A stretch of DNA of 64,000 nt from positions 1-64,000 of the forward strand of contig JALNWG010000017.1 of the NCBI GenBank assembly GCA_023231005.1, given 5' to 3'. The position numbers and the translations under genes were made by a program. The notes beneath the pieces were generated by a model. The model was not told the DNA's origin and did not search any database. It saw nothing but the letters and a program-made list of their open reading frames with translations. This DNA is from Bacteroidales bacterium. Lineage in GTDB: Bacteria > Bacteroidota > Bacteroidia > Bacteroidales > FEN-979. Below are positions 1 to 8,940 of the stretch, piece after piece. Positions within the stretch are counted from its first letter, which is position 1, and each line of letters starts with the position of its first letter.

Positions 1-111
1 ACCAATGCTTGGGTATACCCATATTATTATGATCACCAATACTATGAATCCAATGGATATTTTCCTCAAGCCGGAATCAATTTCCTTTTTGGTATATCCC
101 TAAAAATCTGA
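1..111 (+). CDS. C-terminal end of a probable outer-membrane beta-barrel protein (partial)
   Basis: An open frame enters from the left edge and stops at TGA 109-111, leaving 36 codons. The end (GINFLFGISLKI) has the alternating hydrophobic pattern and terminal aromatic-rich strand of outer-membrane beta-barrels. The part before it is rich in Tyr, Asn and Gly, as in barrel loops. The family cannot be named from this tail. Confidence 0.6.
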   Translation, partial: TNAWVYPYYYDHQYYESNGYFPQAGINFLFGISLKI

Positions 112-183
112 TGAAAAAGCTTGGGAGTTCGGGATAAAAATGATAATCTTGCACAAGATTATTTAATTCCAAAATTGTTAACT

Positions 184-3006
184 ATGAAAAAACTCCTTTT
201 CGGATCAATAGCCGTGTGTGCGATGATCTGTTTTTCATTTACCCTTCTGGGGCAGAATTCCACTATTGATTTATCAACCCCTTTATCCAATGATCCGGCT
301 GTAAAAATCGGGAAACTCGATAATGGTTTGGTTTATTATATCCGTAAAAACAGTAAACCCGAAAAAAGAGTCGAACTCCGTCTGGTTGTCAATGCAGGAT
401 CAATCCTTGAAAATGACAATCAGCAAGGGTTAGCTCATTTCATGGAACACATGAATTTTAACGGGACCAAAACATTTCCAAAAAATGAGCTGGTCAACTT
501 CCTACAAAAGACAGGAGTAAAATTCGGTGCAGATATTAATGCATACACCAGTTTCGATGAAACAGTTTATAAGCTTCAGTTACCAACGGATGATTCCACC
601 TTGGTATTGAATGGATTCCAAGTTCTTGAAGATTGGGCACACAATGCTACTCTTGACGGGAAAGAAATTGACAAAGAGCGGGGTATTATTGTTGAAGAAT
701 GGCGTCTGGGTCTCGGAGCACAGGATCGGATGAGAAAACAATTTTTCCCTGTAATCTTTAAAGATTCCCGGTATGCTGAACGCCTTCCGATCGGAAAGGT
801 TGAAGTAATAGAAAAATTCAAGCATGAAACGCTGCGTGATTTTTACCGGGATTGGTACAGACCAAATCTTCAGGCTATTATTGTAGTTGGTGATATTGAC
901 CCAGCAGCGATGGAAACTTTAATCATTTCTCACTTCTCCGGTCTAAAAAACCCCGAAAACCTTCGTGAACGAATAACCTATGATATACCAGAAAACATTG
1001 ATCCGCTGGTTGCAGTAACCACCGACAAAGAGGCAACTAATAATATTGTACTATTGTTTTATAAACATCCGGTAACTACGCTGAAAAATATGAACGATTT
1101 TAGATTCCAGCTCATGACTGAATTATATACTGGAATGATTAACAATCGGTTTAATGAAATTTCTCAAAAACCTGAATCCCCTTATGTATTCGCAGCCGGC
1201 AACTACGGAAAATTTCTTGCCCGGACCAATGATGCATATATACTCTCATCATTAGCCAAAGAAAATGAGATTGAAAAAACTTTGCAAACCCTTCTCGATG
1301 AAAATCTTCGTGTGAAAAAATTCGGTTTTACTACCACTGAGTTTGAACGACAGAAAGAGGAAATGCTAAGTCAATATGAAAAAGCTGCTAAAGAATTTGA
1401 CAAAACTGAATCAAACCAGTTAATTGATGAGTATGTAAACAATTATCTTTCGGGTGATGCCATTCCAAATGCACAGAAAAAATTCAAATATGTAAAAAAC
1501 ATCCTCCCGGAAATTAATCTTGATGACATCAATGCATTAGCTAAAACATTGATTACTGATAAAAATATGGCGATGGTCGTTATGGCACCCGATAAAGAAA
1601 ATGTAAAAGTGCCGACAGTAAACCAACTTATTGAAATAGTCAATCAGTCTAAAACCACCGTTTTGGAACCTTATGTAGACAAATACAAATCAGAACCCTT
1701 AATTGATAGAGAGATAATCCCCGGGAAAATTATGAATAGAACTGAGAATAAAGAACTCGGTTATACTGAACTTCAACTCTCAAATGGGGTAACGGTGGTT
1801 TTAAAACCAACTGTTTTTAAAAACGATGAAATACTTTTTTCTGCTTATGCATTAGGGGGAAATTCTCTCTATCCTGATTCAGATTTCATGTCGGCCAATT
1901 ATGCTTCACAGGTTATCAGTATCAGTGGCGCAGGTAACTTTGACAATGTGGAGTTGGAGAAAAAACTAAAAGGCAAAAACCTCCAAGTTAATCCATTTAT
2001 CGATGATGTCCATCAAGGGTTCAAAGGTAATTCCACACCCAAAGATTTGGAAACCTTTTTTCAACTAGTTTATCTTTATTTCCAAAGTCCCAGAAAAGAT
2101 TCAACTGCATTCACTGCATTTATGTCGCAGATGTCAAATCAGATGAAATTCATGAAAAGCAATCCAATCATGACATTTTATGACACTTTATTTAAATCGG
2201 TATATCCGGGATATAAACGTTTTGTCATTTTTCCAACTGAAAATCAACTGAATGAAGTTAATCTTGATGTCCTTTATAAGATTTATAAGGATCGGTTTGC
2301 TGATGGCGGAAGTTTCAAATTTTTTCTCGTAGGTAATTTCAATATTGATTCAATAACTCCTTCAATAGAAATGTATCTGGGTGGTTTACCAGCGCTTCAT
2401 CGACAAAACACCTGGAAAGATCTTTCTCCTCAATTTCCCAAAGGGATAAAGAAATTTGCGTTTAATAAAGGGAAAGACCAACAGAGTATGGTGGGGATTG
2501 TCCTGTCAAAAAAAATCGAATGGAATTCCAGCAATCTCCTAACATTAAGCATGTTGAAAGAAATTATTTCCATAAAATTAGTTGAGGTAATAAGAGAAAA
2601 ACTTAGTGGAGTATATTCCCCTCAGGTAATGTTAAATCCTGATCATTATCCACAATCGCAGTATCAGCTTATGGTCATGTTCGGATGTTCTCCGAAAACA
2701 ACAGACAAATTGACAAAGGCTGTTCTAAGTGAAATCAAAAAGATTCAAAAAAATGGCCCTTCCGATGTTGATTTACTAAAAGCCAAGGAAGCACTCATTC
2801 GATCAAGGGAAACCGATCTGGAGAAGAATGATTTCTGGCTTAATAAATTAGAGTCGCTTTATTACGACAAAACAGAACCTAGTTCCATCCTTAATTTCAA
2901 AGATCGCGTCAATTCAATTACCGTGGAAGATCTTCATAAGGCAGCAACTTCTCTGTTTGATCTTCAAAACTATGTAAATGTCGTTCTCTTACCGGAAAAG
3001 CAATAA
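184..3006 (+). CDS. M16 family (pitrilysin/insulinase-like) zinc metallopeptidase, exported
   Basis: This is a two-repeat M16 peptidase of 940 residues. The inverted zinc motif HxxEH is at residues 85-89 (HFMEH), with the downstream glutamates expected for the third ligand in ERGIIVEEW around 165-172. The C-terminal half is the inactive partner repeat of the family. The frame is open upstream to a TTG at 121, but the ATG at 184 is preferred because it opens directly into a signal peptide (MKKLLF, then a hydrophobic core to about residue 23). It therefore acts in the periplasm or at the surface, probably degrading peptides. smpB begins on the base after its stop codon. Confidence 0.9.
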   Translation: MKKLLFGSIAVCAMICFSFTLLGQNSTIDLSTPLSNDPAVKIGKLDNGLVYYIRKNSKPEKRVELRLVVNAGSILENDNQQGLAHFMEHMNFNGTKTFPKNELVNFLQKTGVKFGADINAYTSFDETVYKLQLPTDDSTLVLNGFQVLEDWAHNATLDGKEIDKERGIIVEEWRLGLGAQDRMRKQFFPVIFKDSRYAERLPIGKVEVIEKFKHETLRDFYRDWYRPNLQAIIVVGDIDPAAMETLIISHFSGLKNPENLRERITYDIPENIDPLVAVTTDKEATNNIVLLFYKHPVTTLKNMNDFRFQLMTELYTGMINNRFNEISQKPESPYVFAAGNYGKFLARTNDAYILSSLAKENEIEKTLQTLLDENLRVKKFGFTTTEFERQKEEMLSQYEKAAKEFDKTESNQLIDEYVNNYLSGDAIPNAQKKFKYVKNILPEINLDDINALAKTLITDKNMAMVVMAPDKENVKVPTVNQLIEIVNQSKTTVLEPYVDKYKSEPLIDREIIPGKIMNRTENKELGYTELQLSNGVTVVLKPTVFKNDEILFSAYALGGNSLYPDSDFMSANYASQVISISGAGNFDNVELEKKLKGKNLQVNPFIDDVHQGFKGNSTPKDLETFFQLVYLYFQSPRKDSTAFTAFMSQMSNQMKFMKSNPIMTFYDTLFKSVYPGYKRFVIFPTENQLNEVNLDVLYKIYKDRFADGGSFKFFLVGNFNIDSITPSIEMYLGGLPALHRQNTWKDLSPQFPKGIKKFAFNKGKDQQSMVGIVLSKKIEWNSSNLLTLSMLKEIISIKLVEVIREKLSGVYSPQVMLNPDHYPQSQYQLMVMFGCSPKTTDKLTKAVLSEIKKIQKNGPSDVDLLKAKEALIRSRETDLEKNDFWLNKLESLYYDKTEPSSILNFKDRVNSITVEDLHKAATSLFDLQNYVNVVLLPEKQ

Positions 3007-3450
3007 GTGGAAAAGTCAGTTAATATAAAAAACAAGAGCGCTACCCACGAGTTTTTCCTGGTTCAGGAATTCACTGCCGGAATACAATTAACGGGGACTG
3101 AGATTAAATCGATCCGTGATGGGAAAGCATCGATCGTAGACGGATACTGTACTTTTGTTGGAGATGAGCTTTTTGTTAAAAACATTCACATCGCTGAATA
3201 TTCAATGGGGACTCATTATAACCATGAGCCCAAGCCGGACAGGAAACTCCTGTTAACTAGACGGGAATTAAAAAAACTAGCAATCAAAGTAAAAGAACGT
3301 GGTTTTACCATCATACCTGTTGTTCTTTTCATTAATGAAAAAGGTCTGGCTAAGTTAACGATTGCCCTTGCCCGAGGGAAACATTCTTATGATAAACGTG
3401 AAACCTTGAAACAGAAAGACATTCAACGTGAAATCGAACGTCATGCGTAA
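3007..3450 (+). CDS. smpB: SsrA-binding protein SmpB
   Basis: SmpB binds tmRNA and brings it to stalled ribosomes for trans-translation. The 147-residue length is typical. Family signatures are visible: an early NKxAxxEF-type segment, the GTEIKSIR strand, and the basic C-terminal tail (ARGKHSYDKRET) that enters the decoding centre. The start is GTG at 3007, immediately after the TAA of the peptidase gene, which suggests translational coupling. The end overlaps the next gene's start by 8 bases. Confidence 0.97.
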   Translation: MEKSVNIKNKSATHEFFLVQEFTAGIQLTGTEIKSIRDGKASIVDGYCTFVGDELFVKNIHIAEYSMGTHYNHEPKPDRKLLLTRRELKKLAIKVKERGFTIIPVVLFINEKGLAKLTIALARGKHSYDKRETLKQKDIQREIERHA

Positions 3451-4003
3451 TTCCATTATCGCGCCTTTACTTTTAATTTTAGCAATTGGTGTGTCGTGGA
3501 TGGGCCACGCCCAAAATCAACAAAAAAATGCGTCACAGAAAGGAATAACTTGGTTAAAGTTTGAAGATGCATATCGATTGAATAAAAAGAAGCCCAAAAA
3601 GATCTTTATCGATGTTTATACGGATTGGTGTGGTTGGTGCAAAAAAATGGATGCGGAAACATTTTCGGATCCTGTTATTGCTGCCTATATGATGAAAAAT
3701 TTTTATTGTGTAAAACTCGATGCTGAGCGAAAAGACACAGTGATTATTGATGGAACAACATTTATTAATCCAAATCCCGCAAATAAGCGAAGTACCCATC
3801 AGTTAGCAAACGAACTGCTCCGGGGAAAAATGTCTTATCCATCTTATGTTTTTTTAAATGAAAAAGGACAATTGATCAATGTTACGCAAGGTTATCAACC
3901 GCCCACCGGATTCGAACCCATTTTACATTTTTTTGGGGAAGATGCGTATCAAAAAATGAAATGGGAGGAATTTACTCCTGGTTTTAAAAGTTCACTGAAA
4001 TAA
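3443..4003 (+). CDS. Exported thioredoxin-like protein with CGWC active site
   Basis: This is a 186-residue thioredoxin-fold protein. The ATG at 3443, inside the end of smpB, gives an N-terminal signal peptide (about residues 1-24, ending near GHAQ). The redox motif WCGWCKKM follows strand IFIDVYTD and resembles the DUF255/DsbD-gamma type found in Bacteroidota. The cis-proline region is recognisable at MSYPSYVFLNEKG. It likely handles periplasmic disulfides or peroxide stress; the substrate is unknown. A hairpin terminator follows directly after the stop. Confidence 0.85.
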   Translation: MRNSIIAPLLLILAIGVSWMGHAQNQQKNASQKGITWLKFEDAYRLNKKKPKKIFIDVYTDWCGWCKKMDAETFSDPVIAAYMMKNFYCVKLDAERKDTVIIDGTTFINPNPANKRSTHQLANELLRGKMSYPSYVFLNEKGQLINVTQGYQPPTGFEPILHFFGEDAYQKMKWEEFTPGFKSSLK

Positions 4004-4004
4004 A

Positions 4005-4030
4005 AAAGGCTGCACTTAACAGCCTTTCGT
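4005..4030 (+). terminator. Hairpin terminator after the thioredoxin gene
   Basis: AAAGGCTG (4005-4012) pairs perfectly with CAGCCTTT (4020-4027) around a 7-base loop. The T-run after it is short, and an A-run lies on the other side. It could therefore serve both this gene and the minus-strand tRNA-His that ends at 4036. Confidence 0.75.
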
Positions 4031-4035
4031 TTCCG

Positions 4036-4110
4036 GGTGGAAGATGGGGCTCGAACCCACGACCTATAGATCCACAATCTATCGCTCTAACCGACTGAGC
4101 TACGACCACC
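4036..4110 (-). tRNA. tRNA-His(GTG)
   Basis: The reverse strand folds as a cloverleaf with D stem GCTC/GAGC, anticodon stem ATAGA/TCTAT, loop TTGTGGA (anticodon GTG) and a T arm with TTCGAGC. The extra 5' G(-1) opposite discriminator C73, diagnostic of tRNA-His, is present. CCA is not encoded. Two adjacent acceptor pairs do not match: T5 against T68 and C6 against T67. Confidence 0.93.
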
Positions 4111-4123
4111 ATGTTTGAAGTTG

Positions 4124-4131
4124 CAAAAGTA
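4124..4131 (-). promoter_or_regulatory. Predicted -7 element (TACTTTTG) for tRNA-His
   Basis: Read on the minus strand this is TACTTTTG, a full match to the Bacteroidota -7 consensus TAnnTTTG, placed 13 bases before the tRNA 5' end. No clear -33 TTTG is seen. Confidence 0.55.
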
Positions 4132-4144
4132 TAAAAAAAATTAA

Positions 4145-5251
4145 GTGTTTATTAGAAATCATAAAGAATTTGTTTCTGCTTCATTAACCTCAATTGCCTG
4201 GTATAAGTTTAAAAAGAACCGGCTTGGCATGGGAGCGCTTGGTTTTATTGTTTTTGCTTCCTTTATTGCTTTGATGGGTTATTTAATAACGCCCGATTCA
4301 ACTCCTTATGCAAATGATCAATATCTGGAGCTGGGTTTAAAAAAACCTGGTTTCACAGTTAATATTATTAAGACCAGTAAAATACAAGGGGTTACAAGGC
4401 ATAATCCATTTTTCAAAATGATCTTTGGGGCTAAGCGTGAATGGAACTCCATTCCGATCAGAGCTTATCAAATCCATGGAAAACAGTTATTGTATATTGA
4501 ATACGGTAGTCCCAGTAGTCAAATCAGTGTTAAAGCAATTCAACTCACCAAAGATAATTTTCCAGAGAGAAAAACATTTTTGCTGGGGACGGATCGGTTT
4601 GGCCGTGATTATCTCAGCCAGTTAATGATCGGAACCCGTGTCAGCCTTTCCGTTGGATTTATTTCTGTTGCCATATCATTATTGATTGGGATTTTGGCCG
4701 GGTCGCTGGGAGGCTTTTTTGGGGGATGGATTGATAAAATAATTGTATGGTTTATCAACGTGGTTTGGTCCATTCCAACATTATTGCTGGTTATCGCTAT
4801 TACATTTGCTTTGGGGAAAGGCTTCTGGCAGGTTTTTATCGCTGTAGGATTGACCATGTGGGTAGAAGTTGCCAGGGTCGTAAGGGGACAAATTCTGAGC
4901 ATTCGTGAAAAAGAGTATGTTGAAGCAGCCAGAGCTCTCGGATATTCAAATTTTCGTACAATATTTTATCATATTCTGCCGAATGTAATGTCGGCTGTCA
5001 TCGTAATTTCAGCAGCCAATTTTGCTTCTGCAATTCTAATGGAAGCTGGGTTAAGCTTTCTCGGATTGGGAGTCCAGCCACCAGTTCCATCGTGGGGATC
5101 AATGATAAAAGAAAACTATGGATATATTGTCTTAGACTATGCCTATCTCGCGATTTTACCGGGATTAGCAATAATGTTGATGGTATTGGCATTCATGCTT
5201 ATTGGCAACAGCCTCAGAGATGCCCTGGATGTCAGGATGAGTGAAGTTTAA
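4145..5251 (+). CDS. ABC transporter permease of the DppC/OppC peptide-uptake type
   Basis: This inner-membrane permease has 368 residues. The DppC signature FLLGTDRFGRDYLSQL precedes the membrane core, and the EAA loop that contacts the ATPase is EAARALGYSNF. The N-terminal membrane segment (about 27-48) is followed by an unusually long extracytoplasmic stretch of about 100 residues, so the protein is longer than the usual 300. GTG at 4145 is the only start that keeps the first membrane segment complete. No ATPase or binding-protein gene is adjacent, so the partners are encoded elsewhere. It ends tail to tail with the DUF5723 gene, the stops overlapping by 3 bases. Confidence 0.9.
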   Translation: MFIRNHKEFVSASLTSIAWYKFKKNRLGMGALGFIVFASFIALMGYLITPDSTPYANDQYLELGLKKPGFTVNIIKTSKIQGVTRHNPFFKMIFGAKREWNSIPIRAYQIHGKQLLYIEYGSPSSQISVKAIQLTKDNFPERKTFLLGTDRFGRDYLSQLMIGTRVSLSVGFISVAISLLIGILAGSLGGFFGGWIDKIIVWFINVVWSIPTLLLVIAITFALGKGFWQVFIAVGLTMWVEVARVVRGQILSIREKEYVEAARALGYSNFRTIFYHILPNVMSAVIVISAANFASAILMEAGLSFLGLGVQPPVPSWGSMIKENYGYIVLDYAYLAILPGLAIMLMVLAFMLIGNSLRDALDVRMSEV

Positions 5252-6738
5252 TAATGAATTTCTTTTGTTTCATTGTTGCCGCAGTGTTTCGTCCCTTTAT
5301 TTCCACATACCCCTTTATTGAAAAACAGTTTAACTGAGAAATATATATCCATCCCGGTAAAATTATTAAAATTAAAAAATTCTCCAAGTTTATCAGTTCC
5401 AATCGTAAACCCATATATTCTTAATGCCATTCCAATTCTCGGCAAAGTCCAATCGTACAGAGAAATGGGTAGACTGACTTCAAGCCATCGTTTTTCGTAT
5501 CGAGGGGTAATTGATATTTCTGCTGGACGCGCCAAAGAACCACGACTAAGGGGAAATCCATAAATCAGGCTTGCGTTTAAATACCAGAAAGATTTTAAGT
5601 GATAATCAAATTGAATTGACAGCGCAGAAGGCAACCACATGGTAAATTTCTCGCCAATATCAGCCGAAGTGGTATCCCCGTAAAATTTATAACTTATTGT
5701 ATCAAGGATTTGATTAACGCTTCTGAAATTCATTTTTGTAACATTTTCCCAGTATGAAGAGCGATTGTCTATTCCTAGTTTGCGTGCATTATTATTGAAT
5801 TGTATTCCTCCAATATCGATAAGGGAAATCCCAATCCGGTATAGGTAATCTTCATACTCCTGTGCACATAACGAAGTATAATATTGGTTTTGATGATAAT
5901 GCGATAACCGTTGATACGTAATACCCACATCAAAACCAAAGCCACCTCCATTAAGAATGTTATCTGTTTTTATTCCATTGGAATAATAATTTAGAGGGAG
6001 TGAAATTCCGATTTCCCCCTTTAAATTTTTAATATTAAAGGTTGAATCGTTTAACACAGTATAGTCAAGATTCTGAATATTGGCATACACAGCACCTACA
6101 CCAAATAGTCGCTTTATACCTATCCCGACCGAGATTTTATCAAATCTCCGGGCATAAACCGTGTTTGAATATGCCAGACCTATTTCTGCCCATGCCATAC
6201 CGGAAGCGGCGAATGGTTGGTCATCCTGGTAGTTTATGTTATGTTGAGGCCTGTAATTGAGACCCAGATATGCAAAATTAGCTAACTCATAGGGAACGTT
6301 ATGTAAGGAAAAAACCGACCTGACTGCTGTAGTAATTGCAAATGCATGTTTGCCTGTGATCAACATAACTCCAGGACCATTTATCCTAAGATTTATAAAA
6401 GCACTTTTTCGGTTTTTATTCTCGTATTGATAAAAGATTCGCTCTTCTGTACCAAAATTTTCCTGATGGGTCGGCCATTCGTACCCTGCCTTAAAAAAAT
6501 TCGAGAAACGGTAATCTTTTTTATCAATATAAATTGCATTATTATCTTCAAAAATATCCAGACCTATTATTTGAATATCGAGATATGTCTTTGAATTATG
6601 AAGAGAACTTGGGTTTAGTTGGATACCATTTATTCCGGCATAATTTCCAAGAGTCATTCCCAACATCTCCTGCCCCCTAACATAATGACAGGGTAAAAAA
6701 AATGCCAACACTAAAAATATCAATTTTCTACGGCTCAT
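5248..6738 (-). CDS. DUF5723 family outer-membrane protein
   Basis: This is a 496-residue exported protein. It has a signal peptide (SRRKLIFLVLAFFL) and then the typical opening of this Bacteroidota family, with a MLGMTLGNYAG-like stretch and NPSSLHNS. The rest alternates short beta strands and loops, as expected of an outer-membrane barrel. ATG at 6738 is preferred over the ATG 30 bases upstream because it begins the signal peptide. The function of the family is not established. Confidence 0.8.
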   Translation of the reverse strand: MSRRKLIFLVLAFFLPCHYVRGQEMLGMTLGNYAGINGIQLNPSSLHNSKTYLDIQIIGLDIFEDNNAIYIDKKDYRFSNFFKAGYEWPTHQENFGTEERIFYQYENKNRKSAFINLRINGPGVMLITGKHAFAITTAVRSVFSLHNVPYELANFAYLGLNYRPQHNINYQDDQPFAASGMAWAEIGLAYSNTVYARRFDKISVGIGIKRLFGVGAVYANIQNLDYTVLNDSTFNIKNLKGEIGISLPLNYYSNGIKTDNILNGGGFGFDVGITYQRLSHYHQNQYYTSLCAQEYEDYLYRIGISLIDIGGIQFNNNARKLGIDNRSSYWENVTKMNFRSVNQILDTISYKFYGDTTSADIGEKFTMWLPSALSIQFDYHLKSFWYLNASLIYGFPLSRGSLARPAEISITPRYEKRWLEVSLPISLYDWTLPRIGMALRIYGFTIGTDKLGEFFNFNNFTGMDIYFSVKLFFNKGVCGNKGTKHCGNNETKEIHY

Positions 6739-6865
6739 AATGTTATTAAATGTCACCCTAAAATCCAAAGATAAACGAAAAGAGAATATGAATATTTCAA
6801 TAGAGTCTAATTACGAAGCTGTCATTAAAGTACATTAATATGTTATCTTAAATCATAAAAAAGTG

Positions 6866-6873
6866 TAACTTTG
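6866..6873 (+). promoter_or_regulatory. Predicted -7 element (TAACTTTG) for tRNA-Leu and the tig operon
   Basis: TAACTTTG matches TAnnTTTG and lies 28 bases before the tRNA-Leu 5' end. No good -33 box is visible. The trigger factor gene begins 34 bases after the tRNA, so the transcript may continue into tig-clpP-clpX. Confidence 0.5.
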
Positions 6874-6901
6874 CAATCCTGTTTTTATTGGGATCCAATG
6901 G

Positions 6902-6983
6902 GCGGATGTGGCGTAATTGGTAGCCGCGCAAGACTTAGGATCTTGTGCCTTCGGGCGTGGGGGTTCGAGTCCCTTCATCCGCA
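6902..6983 (+). tRNA. tRNA-Leu(TAG)
   Basis: The acceptor stem GCGGATG/CATCCGC is perfect, with discriminator A. The anticodon stem CAAGA/TCTTG closes a loop CTTAGGA with anticodon TAG. The long variable arm (TGCCTTCGGGCG) marks a class II leucine tRNA. CCA is not encoded. Confidence 0.97.
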
Positions 6984-7017
6984 CGATCAGAAATGAACAT
7001 AACACAATAATTATTTC

Positions 7018-8238
7018 ATGAACATAACCAGAGAAAACACCGGCGAACTGACTGCCACATTAAAAATCGAGATTGTTCCGGCAGATTATACTAAGGCTGT
7101 TGAAAAGCAAATCAACGATTATAAAAAGAAAGCCAACCTGCCCGGATTTCGTCCCGGACATATTCCCGTTGGTCTCATTAAAAAAATGTATGGAAAAGCT
7201 GTCTTAGCTGATGAAGTAAATAAGCTTCTCTCAGATTCCCTAATGAATTATATCAAAGATGAAAAAATTGACATCCTTGGTAATCCGCTCCCTAACATAG
7301 AAAAAGATGTTGAAGTTGATTTTGATAATCAAACTTCTTTTACTTTTTATTTTGACCTTGGAATAGCTCCTGAATTTTCAATACCTTTTGATCAAAACCT
7401 TCATGTTGATAAATATCTTATTCAGGTTGATAATGAGATGATCAATAAATATGTTGAAAACACACGTAAACAATTCGGGAAACCTCTTGTTTCCGACGTA
7501 TCTTCAGAAGAGAAAATCTCAGAACAACCGGATGTTAAAAAAGATGAACCTAAGAAAGAGCCTGAAGTTGAATTGGCCGAAATGAACGCTGAATTTTTTG
7601 ATAAAGTATATCCTGGAATGAAGATTGAGACTGAGGAAGATTTCAGGAATCAAGTAAAAATTGATGCCAGTACAAGTTTTTCATCCGAAACCGATAAACT
7701 TTTCTTTAATCAGGCTACCGATGCTTTGGTGAAAAGCACCAACATTACCATGCCGGATTCATTTCTTAAAAGATGGCTTCTTGAAAACAATGAAGGGAAA
7801 TATTCTCCAGAAGAAATCGAAAAAAATTATTCCTCTTTTGCCGAATCAATGAAATGGCAGCTTATCGAAAATAAAATCATCAAAGAAAATTCCATTTCAA
7901 TAACCGATGAAGATATCCGGCAATATATCCGCACCTATTTATTGCGACAAGTATTGACAAGTGAAATAGACCCTGAGATGCAAAAACGCTACGATTCGAT
8001 CGTAGATGCTTTTATGCAGAACAAGGAACAGGTTCAACGGATCAATGACCAACTTTATAATGCAAAGATGCTGGAACTTTTTAAGGAAAAGCTCAACATT
8101 GATACAAAAGAAGTCAGCTACGACGAATTCATCAAAATTGCTTCTAGCATACATACGCATGACCACGAAAATGAGCTTGGTCATGACCATGACCATGAGC
8201 ATGACCATGAGCATGAAGACAACAAATCAAATCAATAA
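7018..8238 (+). CDS. tig: Trigger factor lacking a recognisable PPIase domain, with a His-rich tail
   Basis: Trigger factor is the ribosome-bound chaperone that meets nascent chains. The ribosome-docking signature is clear (GFRPGHIP, residues 43-50), as is the helical C-terminal chaperone region (about 205-350). Between residues 155 and 200, where the roughly 90-residue FKBP-type prolyl isomerase domain would sit, there is only a Lys/Glu-rich linker. At 406 residues it is shorter than most homologues. The last 28 residues are dominated by His-Asp and His-Glu pairs, which could bind metal. It heads an operon with clpP and clpX. Confidence 0.92.
   Translation: MNITRENTGELTATLKIEIVPADYTKAVEKQINDYKKKANLPGFRPGHIPVGLIKKMYGKAVLADEVNKLLSDSLMNYIKDEKIDILGNPLPNIEKDVEVDFDNQTSFTFYFDLGIAPEFSIPFDQNLHVDKYLIQVDNEMINKYVENTRKQFGKPLVSDVSSEEKISEQPDVKKDEPKKEPEVELAEMNAEFFDKVYPGMKIETEEDFRNQVKIDASTSFSSETDKLFFNQATDALVKSTNITMPDSFLKRWLLENNEGKYSPEEIEKNYSSFAESMKWQLIENKIIKENSISITDEDIRQYIRTYLLRQVLTSEIDPEMQKRYDSIVDAFMQNKEQVQRINDQLYNAKMLELFKEKLNIDTKEVSYDEFIKIASSIHTHDHENELGHDHDHEHDHEHEDNKSNQ
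8182..8217 (+). repeat. Six tandem CATGAC/CATGAG hexamers in the 3' end of tig
   Basis: Six back-to-back hexamers (CATGAC, CATGAC, CATGAG, CATGAC, CATGAG, CATGAA) encode the His-Asp/His-Glu tail of trigger factor. The unit preserves the reading frame, so copy-number changes would lengthen or shorten the tail without a frameshift. Confidence 0.85.
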
Positions 8239-8256
8239 CAATTAAAAACCGCCATT

Positions 8257-8931
8257 ATGGATGAATTTTCTAAATTCGCTATCGGCACAAGAGGGGTCAG
8301 CAGTTTAACCCTTGAAAAATATAAATCCATTTCAGCCAACTACATTTCTCCTACCATCATAGAAGAACGTCAACTTAACATCGCCACGATGGATGTGTTC
8401 TCGCGACTCATGATGGACCGTATAATCTTTTTGGGTGTTCCCATTGATGATTATGTCGCCAACATTATTCAGGCACAGCTCCTTTTTCTTGAATCGGTCG
8501 ATTCAAGAAAGGATATCCAGATTTATTTGAATACCCCTGGCGGATCGGTATACGCTGGTTTGGGTATTTATGACACAATGCAGTATATCAACCCGAATGT
8601 GGCAACAATCTGCACCGGAATGGCTGCTTCCATGGGCGCGATTTTATTATGTGCTGGTGAAAAAGGAAAGCGTACGGCATTGAAACATTCAAGAATATTG
8701 ATTCATCAACCCATGGGTAGTGCAGAAGGTCAAGCCTCTGACATTGACATCACGGCCAGGGAAATTCAAAAGATAAAAAAAGAATTGTATGAGATAATCG
8801 CAGTTCATTCAGGTCAACCTTTTAAAAAAATCCTGAAAGACGCTGATCGTGATTATTGGATGACGAGCGAAGAGGCGCTTAAGTACGGAATGATTGACGA
8901 AATTTTAGTCAGATCGAAAAAAGAGAATTAA
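8257..8931 (+). CDS. clpP: ATP-dependent Clp protease proteolytic subunit
   Basis: ClpP is the serine peptidase barrel that degrades substrates unfolded by ClpX. The catalytic triad is visible: Ser125 in GMAASMGA, His150 in IHQPMG, and Asp199 in DRDYWM. The GGSVYAGLGIYD segment is conserved. At 224 residues it has the usual N-terminal extension that is removed on maturation. It lies 18 bases after tig and 9 bases before clpX, the standard operon. Confidence 0.98.
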   Translation: MDEFSKFAIGTRGVSSLTLEKYKSISANYISPTIIEERQLNIATMDVFSRLMMDRIIFLGVPIDDYVANIIQAQLLFLESVDSRKDIQIYLNTPGGSVYAGLGIYDTMQYINPNVATICTGMAASMGAILLCAGEKGKRTALKHSRILIHQPMGSAEGQASDIDITAREIQKIKKELYEIIAVHSGQPFKKILKDADRDYWMTSEEALKYGMIDEILVRSKKEN

Positions 8932-8940
8932 AACTTCAAC

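Noticed and set aside
8182..8217. CRISPR-like or intergenic tandem repeat
   Set aside because: The hexamers are in frame within tig and encode its His-rich tail; there are no spacers.
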